40,311 nt of DNA from Deltaproteobacteria bacterium. Its GTDB lineage: Bacteria; Myxococcota; B64-G9. Below are positions 26,264 through 36,144 of this stretch, piece after piece. Location of the stretch: NCBI GenBank assembly GCA_016935365.1, contig JAFGRB010000201.1:1-40311 (forward strand). Reading direction: 5' to 3'. How positions within the stretch are numbered: position 1 is the first letter of the stretch; each line of letters opens with the position of its first letter. Position numbers and translations under genes: made by a program. Below the pieces are notes generated by a model that did no database searches, was not told the origin of the DNA, and saw only the letters and a program-made list of their open reading frames with translations.

Positions 26264-27238
26264 TCATGATAGGCGGCGATGGGGGGCGGAATCAAGATCA
26301 AGCTCGAAATACCGCTGGCAGGCATCCCAGGCCGCCTGGACGGACACGACGCCCTCCGGCTCCGGGCCGAGCCAGCCCGCCGCCGGGCCGAGCGGGTGCC
26401 AGATCGCCGGATCCGTACGCGAGAAGATGGCCACGGTCGGCGTGCCCAGGAGCGCGGCCAGGTGGCAGGGTCCGGCGTCGTTGCCGACCAGCAGTGCAGC
26501 CGATGCGCACAGCCCCTTGAGCAGGACCGGCGAGGCATCCGCCAGCACGGGCAGCGCCGAGTCGAGCTCGGCCTGGAGCGCGGCCACGGCCCGCTCGTCG
26601 GCCGGACCCTGCAGCAGCCCGACCTGCAGATCGCGCGCGAGCAGGCGCTCTGCCAGCCTGGCGAAGTGCGCCGCGGGCCAGTTCTTGGCGGGCGAGCCGC
26701 TGCCCGGCGCGAGCAGGGCGAGCGATCCCCGATCGCAGCCCGCGCGGGCCAGGTGGGCCTGCGCGCTGCGGAGCTCGCCGTCCGAGACCGGCAGGACGGG
26801 CACCGGCCCTCGCTCGGCCAGGCCCACCTCGATCAGGGCCTGCCGGACGTGCTCGGCAGCGTGGATCCGCGCGCCCGGAGGCGGAAAGGGCAGAAAGGCG
26901 TGCACCTCGCGCACCCCGCAGGCGGAGAGGTTCTCGGCCAGGGTGTGATCTCCCGGAGCGGTAAACGCGACGACCACGCTGTAGGTGTTGAAACGGGCCG
27001 CCACCTCCGCGGGCAGATCGGCCTCCAGCTCGTAGAACCGATGCAGGCCCGATCCCTCCACGTCGCAAGCCCGGTCCGCCCCACCCGGTACGACCAGCGT
27101 CTGCAGTCGGGATGCGTGGCCCATCAAGTCGATCTCCGCGCGCCCGAAGCGCCGCCGCAGCGCGCTGACCGCCGGCCACATGAGGACCGAGTCGCCCAGG
27201 CCGCCCGTGCGCACGAGCAGGATGCGCTCTGCTTCCAT
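26264..27238 (-). CDS. Glycosyltransferase family 9 (heptosyltransferase-like)
   Basis: 324 residues. N-terminus 'ILLVRTGGLGDSVLMWPAVSALRRRF' is the GT9 hallmark for acceptor and donor binding. The C-terminal half has 'LLAPGSGSPAKNWPAAHFA' and the donor-site 'LLVGNDAGPCHLAALLGTPTVAIF'. GT9 enzymes add ADP-heptose or similar sugars to lipopolysaccharide core on the cytoplasmic face. No SD before ATG 27238; a consensus TTGACA lies 31 bp upstream, so a very short or absent leader is possible. First gene of the six-gene run. Confidence 0.9.
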   Translation of the reverse strand: MEAERILLVRTGGLGDSVLMWPAVSALRRRFGRAEIDLMGHASRLQTLVVPGGADRACDVEGSGLHRFYELEADLPAEVAARFNTYSVVVAFTAPGDHTLAENLSACGVREVHAFLPFPPPGARIHAAEHVRQALIEVGLAERGPVPVLPVSDGELRSAQAHLARAGCDRGSLALLAPGSGSPAKNWPAAHFARLAERLLARDLQVGLLQGPADERAVAALQAELDSALPVLADASPVLLKGLCASAALLVGNDAGPCHLAALLGTPTVAIFSRTDPAIWHPLGPAAGWLGPEPEGVVSVQAAWDACQRYFELDLDSAPHRRLS

Positions 27239-27268
27239 GCGGTTTTACTGACACGCATCGGGTGCGCC

Positions 27269-27274
27269 TGTCAA
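27269..27274 (-). promoter_or_regulatory. Possible -35 box of the glycosyltransferase operon
   Basis: Perfect TTGACA on the minus strand at 27274-27269. The matching -10 zone (around 27251-27246, TCAGTA) is poor, so this is tentative. Confidence 0.35.
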
Positions 27275-27297
27275 TCCATCGGAGGATCCGGCAGACT

Positions 27298-27321
27298 CCC
27301 GGTCTCCCGGTCTCCCGGTCT
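27298..27321. repeat. 8-bp tandem repeat, three copies
   Basis: CCCGGTCT three times in the divergent gap between the glycosyltransferase and the 857-residue protein, upstream of the plus promoter. Confidence 0.85.
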
Positions 27322-27327
27322 GTCGAT

Positions 27328-27356
27328 TTGAACCGAGCCGAGAGTTTTGTTACAGT
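27328..27356 (+). promoter_or_regulatory. Promoter of the 857-residue repeat protein
   Basis: TTGAAC (27328-27333), a 17-bp spacer and TACAGT (27351-27356), followed by a GGAG SD and ATG at 27374. Confidence 0.5.
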
Positions 27357-27373
27357 TGTGATTCGGAGAGTGC

Positions 27374-29947
27374 ATGCCGGTTCCCAAGGGCTCAACCGAG
27401 TGGAAGAAGCTCAATCGGGAGTACAAGATCCTGCAGGCGAAGAAGTCCGCCCGCGGCTCGCTCATGCCCAAGGAGGATACCCGTCTCAAGTGGCTCGAGG
27501 AGCGGCTGGGCGAAGCGCCGGAAGTCGAGCGCAAGCAGATCCGCGAGGAGCGGGACCGCGGTCCCAAGAAGCTCACCTCCGACGATCACTTTGCCACCGA
27601 GGTGAGCGAGGAGCTGCTCGGCAAGGCCGATGATTTCGAGGCCCAGAAAGTCTGGGAAAAGGATATCCAGCGCGGGCCGCGCCGCCAGTTCGAGGCCCAG
27701 GACTCGCGCCGCGGCCGCTCGACTTTCAAGCAGAAGGGCATGAGCTCCTTCGCGGTCAAGGTGACCGATGACCTCAAGGAGGAGGGCTTCCAGGAGGAGC
27801 AGGCCGAGGAGGAGCACGCGGCCAAGCGGATCGAGTACGGCCGGGTGAGCTATGCCCAGGACGAGAGCGAGCGGCTGACCCGCCGCAAGGGCAAACGGCG
27901 CAAGCAGGAGTCGGCCGCCAACCCCTTTGCGATCGATCTGGCCGACGGGATGGCGAACGCGCTGGCGGCCTTCGACGACCATTCCAGCCTGGTCCCCGAC
28001 TCGGCGGCCAAGAGCTTCGAGGCCGGCGGCTGCGACGACGACGTGGATCTGCCCGATCCGCGAAGCCGGGCCCAGGGGGTCTCGAGAGAGGTCCAGTCCT
28101 TGCTCGATAGCGAGTACGAGGAGGAGGAGGACGATGCCCTCTCGCTCGGCCACGTCACCACCCACGAGGTGGCCGAAGGCACGGAGGAATCGGGCCTGTC
28201 CGCCGACCTGCTCCATGCAGCGATCGGGGACGCCGAGAAGCGGGGCATGGTGGACGAGGAGGTCCAGACCTGGACCGTGGACAAGAAAGGCCGCGAGCTG
28301 GAGACGCGGCGCGAGGAGGCGTCGCTCGACTCGAGCTTCACCGGCACGCCGGACATGCCGTCGTCGCTCGGCATCTCGGATCACGAGGAGCTGGACCTGA
28401 TGCCCGAGATGCCGACTCGACCCGAGCGCCCTGCGCCCGCACGGCCCGCGGTGCTCGTTCCCGATCCGCCGCCGGAGCGCCCGTCCGATCTGGGCATGCT
28501 GATCCCCGATCCGCCCCCGGAGCCCGAGATCGAGGCCAGCACCGAGGTGCTCGTGCCCGACCCGCCGATCCAGAGCCCGGACGACCTGGGTGTGCTGATC
28601 CCCGACCCCCCCCCGGAGCCCGAGATCGAGGCCAGCACCGAGGTGGGCTTGCCGCCTCCGCCCATCCAGGGCCCGGACGATCTGGGCGTGCTGATCCCCG
28701 ATCCGCCCCCGGAGATGGAGTCGGAGGCCAGCACCGAGGTGGGCTTTCCGGCTCCGCCGATCCAGGCCCCGGACGACCTGGGCGTGCTGATCCCCGATCC
28801 TCCCTCGGCGTTCGACGAGCAGCCGACCGGGGTCGATCTGGAGGCGCCGGACTTCACCGTGCCTGCAGAACAAGCCCCGGATCTGTCAGACCTCCCGGAC
28901 ATGTCGGACGACATCCCGGACATGTCGGACGGGATGGAGCCGGAAGCGCCCGAAGAGGACTTGGAGCTGGAGCTCGAGGTGGATCTGGAAGACGAAGAGC
29001 CCGTCATGGAGAGCCCCGACCTTTCCGACATGCTGGCCCAGGTCGACGAGGCGGACGCCTTCCACATGGACGACGGGCAGATCGCGGGCGGCATCGAGGC
29101 GCCTGACCTCTCGGAGAGCCCGAGCCCGCCCCGCAGGCCGGTGCCCAGCCCCTTCGCCGCCCCTCCAGCCAAAGCGCCGGCTGCACCGGCCGACGCGATG
29201 GACAGCTTCTGGGGGCTGTCGGACGACGCGCCCGCAGCGGCCGAGCCGACCATGGCCGAATCCGAGCTGGAGCTGGATGTGTCGGACTTCGATTCCGCGC
29301 CCGCCCCTTCGCAGGCTTCCGCCCAACCGCTGCCGGCCCTGAACCTGAGCGCGGCCAGCACGCCCAGGGCGGCGAGCCCCAGCGTGGACGATCTCAAGCC
29401 GGGCCGCAGCAGTTTGAGCGAAGGCGTGTCGCTCGTGCCCGATATCGACGGCAGCCCGAGCCTCCTGGACTCACTCTTCGGCGAGGGCGAGGTTTCCGAG
29501 TCGGTGGCCAGGCCGCTGGACCTGGAGGCGCCTCGCCCGGTCAAGCGGAGCAGTCCCCGGGCGGGCAACGATCTGAGCGGCTCGCGCAAGGCCACCGTAC
29601 ACTTCAAAGACGGCGTCAACCGGCGGGGCACCATCGAGATGATCGACACGGACGCCGACTTGATCCGGCTCGAGCCGGCTCGCGGCGGCGGAGAGCCCGA
29701 GGACATGGTGGCCCTGTCGCTCAAGGCGATCTTCCTGATGCTGCCCAGCGGGGTCGGCTACCCGGAGAAGGAGGGCCTGGCCTGCCAGCTGCGCATGATC
29801 GACGGGCGCCAGCTGCGCGGCTTCACGCCCGACTACGATCCCCAGCGCAAGGCTTTCACCCTCTTTCCCTCCGAGGACCGCGGCAACATCGAGCGGGTCA
29901 TCGTGTTCAACGACGCGGTCAAGAACATCTGGTTCGACGAGGACTGA
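27374..29947 (+). CDS. Large acidic repeat protein with paired C-terminal beta domains
   Basis: 857 residues, ATG with GGAG 5 nt upstream. N-terminus (~1-60) is a charged helical module ('TEWKKLNREYKILQAKKSARG'). Residues ~60-335 are charged and helical; ~335-485 hold four repeats of about 34-37 residues around 'DDLGVLIPDPPPE' and 'EIEASTEV'; ~485-730 are disordered, with 'DMSDDIPDMSD' and Asp/Glu runs. The last ~125 residues contain two related units, 'KATVHFKDGVNRRGTIEMI' and 'CQLRMIDGRQLRGFTPDYDP', resembling the small C-terminal beta domains of uncharacterised myxobacterial proteins (DUF6982-like; similarity judged by eye). No signal peptide or membrane helix, so cytoplasmic. Possibly a scaffold or polarity protein; function unproven. 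Confidence 0.85.
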   Translation: MPVPKGSTEWKKLNREYKILQAKKSARGSLMPKEDTRLKWLEERLGEAPEVERKQIREERDRGPKKLTSDDHFATEVSEELLGKADDFEAQKVWEKDIQRGPRRQFEAQDSRRGRSTFKQKGMSSFAVKVTDDLKEEGFQEEQAEEEHAAKRIEYGRVSYAQDESERLTRRKGKRRKQESAANPFAIDLADGMANALAAFDDHSSLVPDSAAKSFEAGGCDDDVDLPDPRSRAQGVSREVQSLLDSEYEEEEDDALSLGHVTTHEVAEGTEESGLSADLLHAAIGDAEKRGMVDEEVQTWTVDKKGRELETRREEASLDSSFTGTPDMPSSLGISDHEELDLMPEMPTRPERPAPARPAVLVPDPPPERPSDLGMLIPDPPPEPEIEASTEVLVPDPPIQSPDDLGVLIPDPPPEPEIEASTEVGLPPPPIQGPDDLGVLIPDPPPEMESEASTEVGFPAPPIQAPDDLGVLIPDPPSAFDEQPTGVDLEAPDFTVPAEQAPDLSDLPDMSDDIPDMSDGMEPEAPEEDLELELEVDLEDEEPVMESPDLSDMLAQVDEADAFHMDDGQIAGGIEAPDLSESPSPPRRPVPSPFAAPPAKAPAAPADAMDSFWGLSDDAPAAAEPTMAESELELDVSDFDSAPAPSQASAQPLPALNLSAASTPRAASPSVDDLKPGRSSLSEGVSLVPDIDGSPSLLDSLFGEGEVSESVARPLDLEAPRPVKRSSPRAGNDLSGSRKATVHFKDGVNRRGTIEMIDTDADLIRLEPARGGGEPEDMVALSLKAIFLMLPSGVGYPEKEGLACQLRMIDGRQLRGFTPDYDPQRKAFTLFPSEDRGNIERVIVFNDAVKNIWFDED
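28450..28805 (+). repeat. Coding tandem repeats of about 105 bp, four units
   Basis: Four successive units encode (L/F)(V/P)(P/A)(D/P)PPIQ-PDDLGVLIPDPPPE plus an EASTEV spacer. DNA conservation is high in 'GACCTGGGCGTGCTGATCCC' and looser elsewhere. Confidence 0.85.
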
Positions 29948-29949
29948 CA

Positions 29950-30071
29950 GCGCATCGCGGATCATCCCTTCTGGCAAGGAGGCGACGAGGCCCGAAGCGA
30001 AGCGACCTCTGGGTCGTGTGCATCGAGCCGATGGAGCCGACGCCGTCCAGAAGAGACGAGGCGCGATGCGC
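29950..30071. repeat. 10-bp inverted repeat in a convergent intergenic gap
   Basis: GCGCATCGCG (29950-29959) and CGCGATGCGC (30062-30071) flank the gap between the repeat protein and the rhomboid gene. The loop would be 102 nt; no T-run, so not an obvious terminator. Confidence 0.6.
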
Positions 30072-30073
30072 GC

Positions 30074-30856
30074 TCAGTTCAGGTATCCGCCGCCCGGCTT
30101 GTCCCGGTCGATCACCTGGAAGCGCTTGCGGAGCTTCTTGTAGCGGCGCTTCATCCACCACAGCCGGATCCAGCCGACGATCTTGCTCGGTCGCCAGGCC
30201 CCGGTCACCAGCAGGAAGCCGGCGAGCATGCCGCCGAAGTGGGCGGCGATCGAGACGTTGGTCCCGCCCAGGGTGAGCGACTGGGCCACGCCCAGGCCGA
30301 TGAAGAGCATGACCAGGTGCTTGCCCTTGATCGGAAAGAGGCCGAAGAGGTAGATGGGCGAGTTGGGAAAGTTGAACCCGAACGCCACCAGCAGCGCGTA
30401 CAGCGCGCCCGAGGCGCCCAGGGTGAAGGTCTGCCGCTGGGAGGGGATCATCAGGGCGGACAGCAGCACGATCCCGCCGGCGAACAGCCCGGTGAAGAAG
30501 TAGAAGCGCAGGAAGCGCCTCCCGCCCCAGAAGCTCTCCAGCGGGGAGCCGAACATCCACAGGATGAGCATGTTCCACAGGATGTGGGCGATGCTGAACG
30601 GATCGTGCAGCAGCATGTAGGTCAGCACCTGCCAGACCTTGCCCTCGAAGAGGCAGCGGTCGAAAGACAGCGAGAGGTTCTCGAAGAGGAACTCCTGGCC
30701 CGCCTTGCCCCCGGCGTGGCCGATCACCAGCTCCAGCGCGAAGACGGCCCCGTGGATGATGAGCAGCCACTTGACCGCCCGCGTGAGCCGGAAGCTGAGC
30801 CCGAAACGCGAGAAGCGGGGATCGGGCTGTCGCGTGCCGCCGTCCATCGATTGCAT
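30074..30856 (-). CDS. Rhomboid-family intramembrane serine protease
   Basis: 260 residues from ATG 30856, or 257 from the in-frame ATG at 30847. About six membrane helices. Catalytic Ser149 in GASGALYA and His206 in AAHFGGMLAG form the dyad; H91 and N95 (AHILWNM) match the conserved helix-2 pair. The fold should cleave transmembrane substrates within the membrane. A basic cytoplasmic tail ends the protein. No SD for either ATG; a TTGCGA-18-TAACAT promoter ends 7 bp before ATG 30847, suggesting a leaderless start there. Confidence 0.9.
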   Translation of the reverse strand: MQSMDGGTRQPDPRFSRFGLSFRLTRAVKWLLIIHGAVFALELVIGHAGGKAGQEFLFENLSLSFDRCLFEGKVWQVLTYMLLHDPFSIAHILWNMLILWMFGSPLESFWGGRRFLRFYFFTGLFAGGIVLLSALMIPSQRQTFTLGASGALYALLVAFGFNFPNSPIYLFGLFPIKGKHLVMLFIGLGVAQSLTLGGTNVSIAAHFGGMLAGFLLVTGAWRPSKIVGWIRLWWMKRRYKKLRKRFQVIDRDKPGGGYLN

Positions 30857-30884
30857 GTTACCGGCCCGCGGTCGTCGATCGCAA
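30855..30884 (-). promoter_or_regulatory. Possible leaderless promoter of the rhomboid gene
   Basis: Minus strand TTGCGA (30884-30879), an 18-bp spacer and TAACAT (30860-30855), 7 bp before ATG 30847. Hexamer matches are moderate. Confidence 0.35.
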
Positions 30885-31030
30885 GCACGCTCTGTTCTCT
30901 TTCGTCACGTCAGCGTGGCCGCAACGCCGGCCACCTCCGCTCGTGCTCGGGCTGGACACCGCCCTCCGCGCGATCGGAGTCCTCCGTCCGGCTGCGCGCC
31001 ACGCTCTCGGGCGGATGGCTGCAACGCTGC

Positions 31031-32446
31031 CTAGAAGAACACGTGGCAGACGGCCACTGCGGCGATGATGCCCGCCAGGTCGGCCAGCAGGCCGGCGGGC
31101 AGGGCGTGCCGGACCCGGAAGACCTGGACCGCACCGAAGTAGACCGCCAGGACGTAGAGGGTCGTCTCGGTGCTGCCCTGCATGACCGAAACCATGTAGC
31201 CGACGAAGGAGTCCGGCCCGTATGCCGGGTTGGTGAAGATCGAGCTCATGTAGCCGAAGGCCCCGTTGCCCGACAGCGGGCGGATGATGGCCATGGGTAG
31301 CGCCTCGGCGGGCATGCCGACCACGGCGGTCAGCCTGCCCACGCTGGCGGTCAGCAGGTCCATGGCCCCCGAGGCCTTGAACATCGCCACCGCGACGATG
31401 ATGGCCACCAGGTAGGGGATGATGCGCACCGCGACCCGGAAGCCCTCCTTGGCGCCCTCGACCAGCGACTCGTAGACCCGCACCCGCCGTGCCGCGCCGT
31501 AGAGCAGCAGCCCGGCCATCAGCAGCGGGATGGACCAGAAGGACAGGAAGTGCTTGGCGATCTGCCAGGCTACCGGCTCGGGCCGCGGCAGGAACGCGGC
31601 GACGAGGGGCAGGTGCTCCGAGAAGCCGGCCGCCTCGAGCGCGGCGAAGGCATCAGCGTAGTCCCGAGACGCGATCACTTTCGAGACCGCGCAGTACGCG
31701 AACGATGCAATCATCCCGGCGATGCTCGTCCAGACGAAGATCCGCACCGCTGCACCGGCACGCCCGGGGCTCGGCAGCGCCTCGGCTGCCGCCGGCCCTT
31801 CCTCTTTGAGCGCCTCTTCCTCCCTCGAGCGCTCGACGCGCTCGGCCCCATCGGGCAGCGGCTCGAGGCGGTAGCGCCGCAAGCGCTGCAGCGACTTGGC
31901 CGCCAGCACGCCGACGATCGTGGCGCAGGCAGACGCCAGCAGGCTCGGCAACCAGATGCCGGCCGGGTCCTGCGAGCCGGCCGCGGCCCTGAGCCCGATC
32001 GTGCCGGTCGCCAGCAGGGACAGGCTGGAGGTGTTGATGGCCAGAAAGAGGCACATCGCGTCCGTGGCCGTGCCCGGCCGCTCGTTGAGCTTGTCGAGCT
32101 CCACCATGGCCTTGATGCCGAAGGGCGTGGCCGCGTTGGCCAGGCCGAGCATGTTGGCGCCGAAGTTCATGATCATGGCGCTCATGGCGGGGTGATCGGC
32201 GGGCACGTCCGGAAAGAGCCAGCGCATGGGCCGCCTCAGCAAGCCGGCCAGCGCCCGCAACAGGCCGCTCTCCTGGGCCACGCGCATGATGCCCAGCCAG
32301 AAGGCCATGATGCCGATGAGCTTGAGCGCCAGCCAGACGGCCTCCTTGGCCGCCTCGAAGGAGCGGATGGTGACGGCCTGCATCTGGCCGGTGAAGCCGG
32401 CGCAGACGATGGAGACGATGATCAAGCCCAGCCAGATCCAGTTCAT
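31031..32446 (-). CDS. SpmA-SpmB fusion membrane protein (Gate / nucleoside-recognition domains)
   Basis: 471 residues. The first half matches SpmA ('GIMAFWLGIMRVAQESGLL', 'MIMNFGANMLGLANAATPFGIKAM') and the second half SpmB ('VRIIPYLVAIIVAVAMFKASGAM', 'IRPLSGNGAFGYMSSI', 'STETTLYVLAVYFGAV'), joined by a charged loop (~195-230). In Bacillus the two are separate genes needed for spore dehydration, but fused and separate homologues are common in non-endospore formers, where the transported solute is unknown. About ten membrane helices. No SD at ATG 32446. Confidence 0.92.
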   Translation of the reverse strand: MNWIWLGLIIVSIVCAGFTGQMQAVTIRSFEAAKEAVWLALKLIGIMAFWLGIMRVAQESGLLRALAGLLRRPMRWLFPDVPADHPAMSAMIMNFGANMLGLANAATPFGIKAMVELDKLNERPGTATDAMCLFLAINTSSLSLLATGTIGLRAAAGSQDPAGIWLPSLLASACATIVGVLAAKSLQRLRRYRLEPLPDGAERVERSREEEALKEEGPAAAEALPSPGRAGAAVRIFVWTSIAGMIASFAYCAVSKVIASRDYADAFAALEAAGFSEHLPLVAAFLPRPEPVAWQIAKHFLSFWSIPLLMAGLLLYGAARRVRVYESLVEGAKEGFRVAVRIIPYLVAIIVAVAMFKASGAMDLLTASVGRLTAVVGMPAEALPMAIIRPLSGNGAFGYMSSIFTNPAYGPDSFVGYMVSVMQGSTETTLYVLAVYFGAVQVFRVRHALPAGLLADLAGIIAAVAVCHVFF

Positions 32447-32454
32447 CGCAGCCC

Positions 32455-32482
32455 ATCATCGCCGCTGGGCGTCGCTTGTCAA
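32455..32482 (-). promoter_or_regulatory. Possible leaderless promoter of the SpmA-SpmB fusion gene
   Basis: Minus strand TTGACA (32482-32477), a 16-bp spacer and GATGAT (32460-32455), with ATG at 32446 only 8 bp on. This would give a leaderless or nearly leaderless mRNA, which fits the missing SD. Confidence 0.35.
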
Positions 32483-32490
32483 GGAAGGAG

Positions 32491-33654
32491 CTACCCGATC
32501 GGCAGCCGGAAGCAGAACCGCGTCCCGCGCCTGTCTCCGGGCTCGGCCCAGATCCGGCCCCCGTAGAGCTGGACGACCCGCCGGGCGATGGCCAGCCCGA
32601 TCCCGGCGCCGGGCACGCCCCGATCGCCGCGGTAGAAGAGCTCGAAGACCCGGCTGCTCAGGGTGGGATCCAGTCCGATACCGTTGTCCTCGATGTAGAA
32701 GGCACCGTCGTCGCCGGGCGCGCCGAAGCCGAACCGCACTCGCGGCTGCGCCGCGCCGTCGGTGAACTTGAGCGCGTTGCTGACCAGGTTGTCGAGCAGC
32801 AGATACAGCTTGGTCGGGTGGACCCGGACCGCGGGCAGGCCCGGCAGCACCCGCAGATCGGCCCCGAGCTGCTCGACCTGCTCGCGGCGGTTTTCCAGCA
32901 CGGTCCTCCACACCCTCGCCGGATCGACCTGACTGCACGGCTGGCTGTCCTGGCCCAGCAGCACCAGCTCCTTCAATCCCTGGATGATGAGATCCATCTG
33001 CACGGCGTTGGCGTGGATCCGCTCCACCAGGTGCATGCCATGATCGCCCAGCGCGTCCGCGTACATCTCGGCGAGCATCTCGGCGAAGCCCTTGAGCCCC
33101 ACCAGCGGGGTGCGCAGGTCGTGCGTCACGGCCGCCGAGAACTCCCGCAGGCTCTGGTTGCCGGCCTGCAGGGCCTCGTTCCTGGCGCGCAGCTGCCGCT
33201 CGGAGACCTCCAGCCGCGCCAGGGCGTCGAGCAGCTCCTCGTGCAGGCGGTCCCGAGCCTGCTCGGCCTCGAGCCGCAGGGTCAGGTCGTGCAGGATCCC
33301 CCAGTAGCCCACGCGCGCGCCAGAAGCGTCGCGCAGCACGTTGCAGGTGAGCTCGATCCACAGCCGCTCGCCCTGGATGTTGCGGAAGCGGCAGACATAG
33401 CCATCGACCGTCTCGCGCGACTCGAGCATCTTGATGAGCAGGTCGTGGTCGGCCATGTCCACGTAGAAGTCGACCGAGCGAGCACCCGCCTCGATCAGGG
33501 TCCGGGCGTCGGCATAGCCCGCCAGACGGGCGCCGTAGTCGTTGATGTAGGTCATCCGGAAGTCCTGATCGACCTCGAACAGGCCCTCCCGGAGCTGGCC
33601 GAAAGCCCGGCCCAGCCTCTCCATGTCCGCCCGGTCGGGGGATTGCGCGCCCAC
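32491..33654 (-). CDS. Soluble PAS-domain sensor histidine kinase
   Basis: 387 residues from GTG 33654, fixed by GAGGAG 6 nt upstream; the frame is open further upstream but runs into the divergent gene. A PAS domain (~15-120, 'GLFEVDQDFRMTYINDYGARLAGY') and a coiled coil (~125-170) precede HisKA with His178 (THDLRTPLVG) and an HATPase domain with N box NLVSNALKF, G1 EDNGIGLD and G2 GAGIGLAIA. No membrane helix or signal peptide, so it senses a cytoplasmic cue. No response regulator lies in the window (an orphan kinase). Its predicted -35 is covered by a palindrome also present near the lipoprotein genes. Confidence 0.93.
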   Translation of the reverse strand: MGAQSPDRADMERLGRAFGQLREGLFEVDQDFRMTYINDYGARLAGYADARTLIEAGARSVDFYVDMADHDLLIKMLESRETVDGYVCRFRNIQGERLWIELTCNVLRDASGARVGYWGILHDLTLRLEAEQARDRLHEELLDALARLEVSERQLRARNEALQAGNQSLREFSAAVTHDLRTPLVGLKGFAEMLAEMYADALGDHGMHLVERIHANAVQMDLIIQGLKELVLLGQDSQPCSQVDPARVWRTVLENRREQVEQLGADLRVLPGLPAVRVHPTKLYLLLDNLVSNALKFTDGAAQPRVRFGFGAPGDDGAFYIEDNGIGLDPTLSSRVFELFYRGDRGVPGAGIGLAIARRVVQLYGGRIWAEPGDRRGTRFCFRLPIG

Positions 33655-33676
33655 CGAAAGCTCCTCGTGTACTCCG

Positions 33677-33705
33677 ATGCTAGCCGCTGGACAGCGAGAT
33701 GACAA
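33677..33705 (-). promoter_or_regulatory. Promoter of the PAS histidine kinase
   Basis: Minus strand TTGTCA (33705-33700), a 17-bp spacer and TAGCAT (33682-33677). The -35 is the outer half of the palindrome at 33701-33716. The leader before GTG 33654 is very short but includes the SD. Confidence 0.55.
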
Positions 33706-33716
33706 GATCTCTTGTC
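33701..33716. promoter_or_regulatory. Palindromic operator candidate, site 1
   Basis: Perfect 6-bp inverted repeat GACAAG-ATCT-CTTGTC between the divergent kinase and Kazal lipoprotein genes. It covers the kinase -35 and lies about 100 bp upstream of the lipoprotein's predicted start. Same GACAAG-N4-CTTGTC form as site 2. Confidence 0.6.
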
Positions 33717-33772
33717 GCTCGGGCTCGCCCGGCCGGGCAGCAGCGCTGGCCGAAGCGACCGATCCCGAGCGC

Positions 33773-33801
33773 TTGGATATGCTGGCCCTGGCTGGTATCA
33801 T
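33773..33801 (+). promoter_or_regulatory. Promoter of the Kazal/MopE-type lipoprotein
   Basis: TTGGAT (33773-33778), a 17-bp spacer and extended -10 TGG-TATCAT (-10 at 33796-33801). GTG start at 33848. Confidence 0.55.
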
Positions 33802-33847
33802 TACTGCAAGAGATCGCCCTTGCACGGGGGACTTTCGAGGAGGCAGC

Positions 33848-35490
<1,643 letters not shown>

Positions 35491-35506
<16 letters not shown>

Positions 35507-35898
35507 CCCTCCTGGCCCTGGTGGCCGGCTGGGCCGCGGGCTGCGGGGATGCGCTCTCCTCGCTGGAGGCGGTCGAGCGCTCCGCGCGGCGACAGTATCG
35601 GCTCGAGCTGAGCCCCGACTGGGCCCGGCGGGGAGACATCGTCTCGATCGCGGTCGAGCCCGAGCCGGCTCTAGAGGCGCTGCTCACCGGCAGCTCGGCC
35701 TACCCCAGCGAGATCCACTTCGGACCCGGCACCTCGCTGCGCTCCTTCGACAGCCAGGACGGTCTGACGGTCACGATCCTCGTCTCGCCTCTGGCCGAGG
35801 AGGGCGAGCGGCGTCCGCTGATGGTCTTCGTGCTCGGCGACGAGGAGGTCGAGGGCCGGGGACGCTTCTGGATCCTGCCCGCACTCCCAGCGAACTGA
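35491..35898 (+). CDS. Small lipoprotein, 135 residues
   Basis: Starts at GTG 35491 inside the end of the Kazal lipoprotein gene (16-bp overlap, different frame), so translation may be coupled; SD is weak. Lipoprotein signal MHRSLTLLALVAGWAAGC (Cys18), then about 115 residues with alternating beta-like strands ('YRLELSPDWARRGDIVSIAVE', 'LTVTILVSPLAEEG'), consistent with one small Ig-like domain. No recognised family. The gene order suggests it works with the preceding lipoprotein. Confidence 0.75.
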
Positions 35899-35914
35899 CA
35901 AGCCCGCTTGTCAG
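35895..35914. promoter_or_regulatory. Palindromic operator candidate, site 2
   Basis: CTGACAAG, spacer CCCG, CTTGTCAG: perfect 8-bp inverted repeat that includes the stop of the small lipoprotein gene. Same core as site 1. It could also be a weak terminator hairpin, but no U tract follows. Confidence 0.5.
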
Positions 35915-35972
35915 CCCCGATCGCTCTTCTAGGCGCACCATTTCCGGCCGGTCGGCCCTCCGCGCGCTCGAG

Positions 35973-35992
35973 CTGACAAGCTGCCTTGGCAG
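35973..35992. promoter_or_regulatory. Palindromic operator candidate, site 3
   Basis: CTGACAAG, spacer CTGC, CTTGGCAG: the site 2 pattern with one mismatch. It ends 9 bp upstream of the -35 of the MopE-type lipoprotein promoter, a position suited to an activator. Confidence 0.5.
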
Positions 35993-36001
35993 CCGAGCGG
36001 C

Positions 36002-36030
36002 TTGCACACTCGGAGCGTAGGAGCTAGAAT
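36002..36030 (+). promoter_or_regulatory. Promoter of the MopE-type lipoprotein
   Basis: TTGCAC (36002-36007), a 17-bp spacer and TAGAAT (36025-36030). A leader of about 108 nt precedes the ATG at 36145. Confidence 0.6.
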
Positions 36031-36144
36031 GACCGCATTCCGGTGACTTGGAGCCCAGAGCGCCGCGGACCGGATCATGGCACGCCGCGTGCAAAAAACG
36101 GGGTCCGAACCGAGCTGCCAAAACAGCCTGCAAGGAGGAAGAAG

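Noticed and set aside
27298..27321. Iterons of a replication origin
   Set aside because: Only three 8-bp copies, with no DnaA boxes or replication genes nearby.
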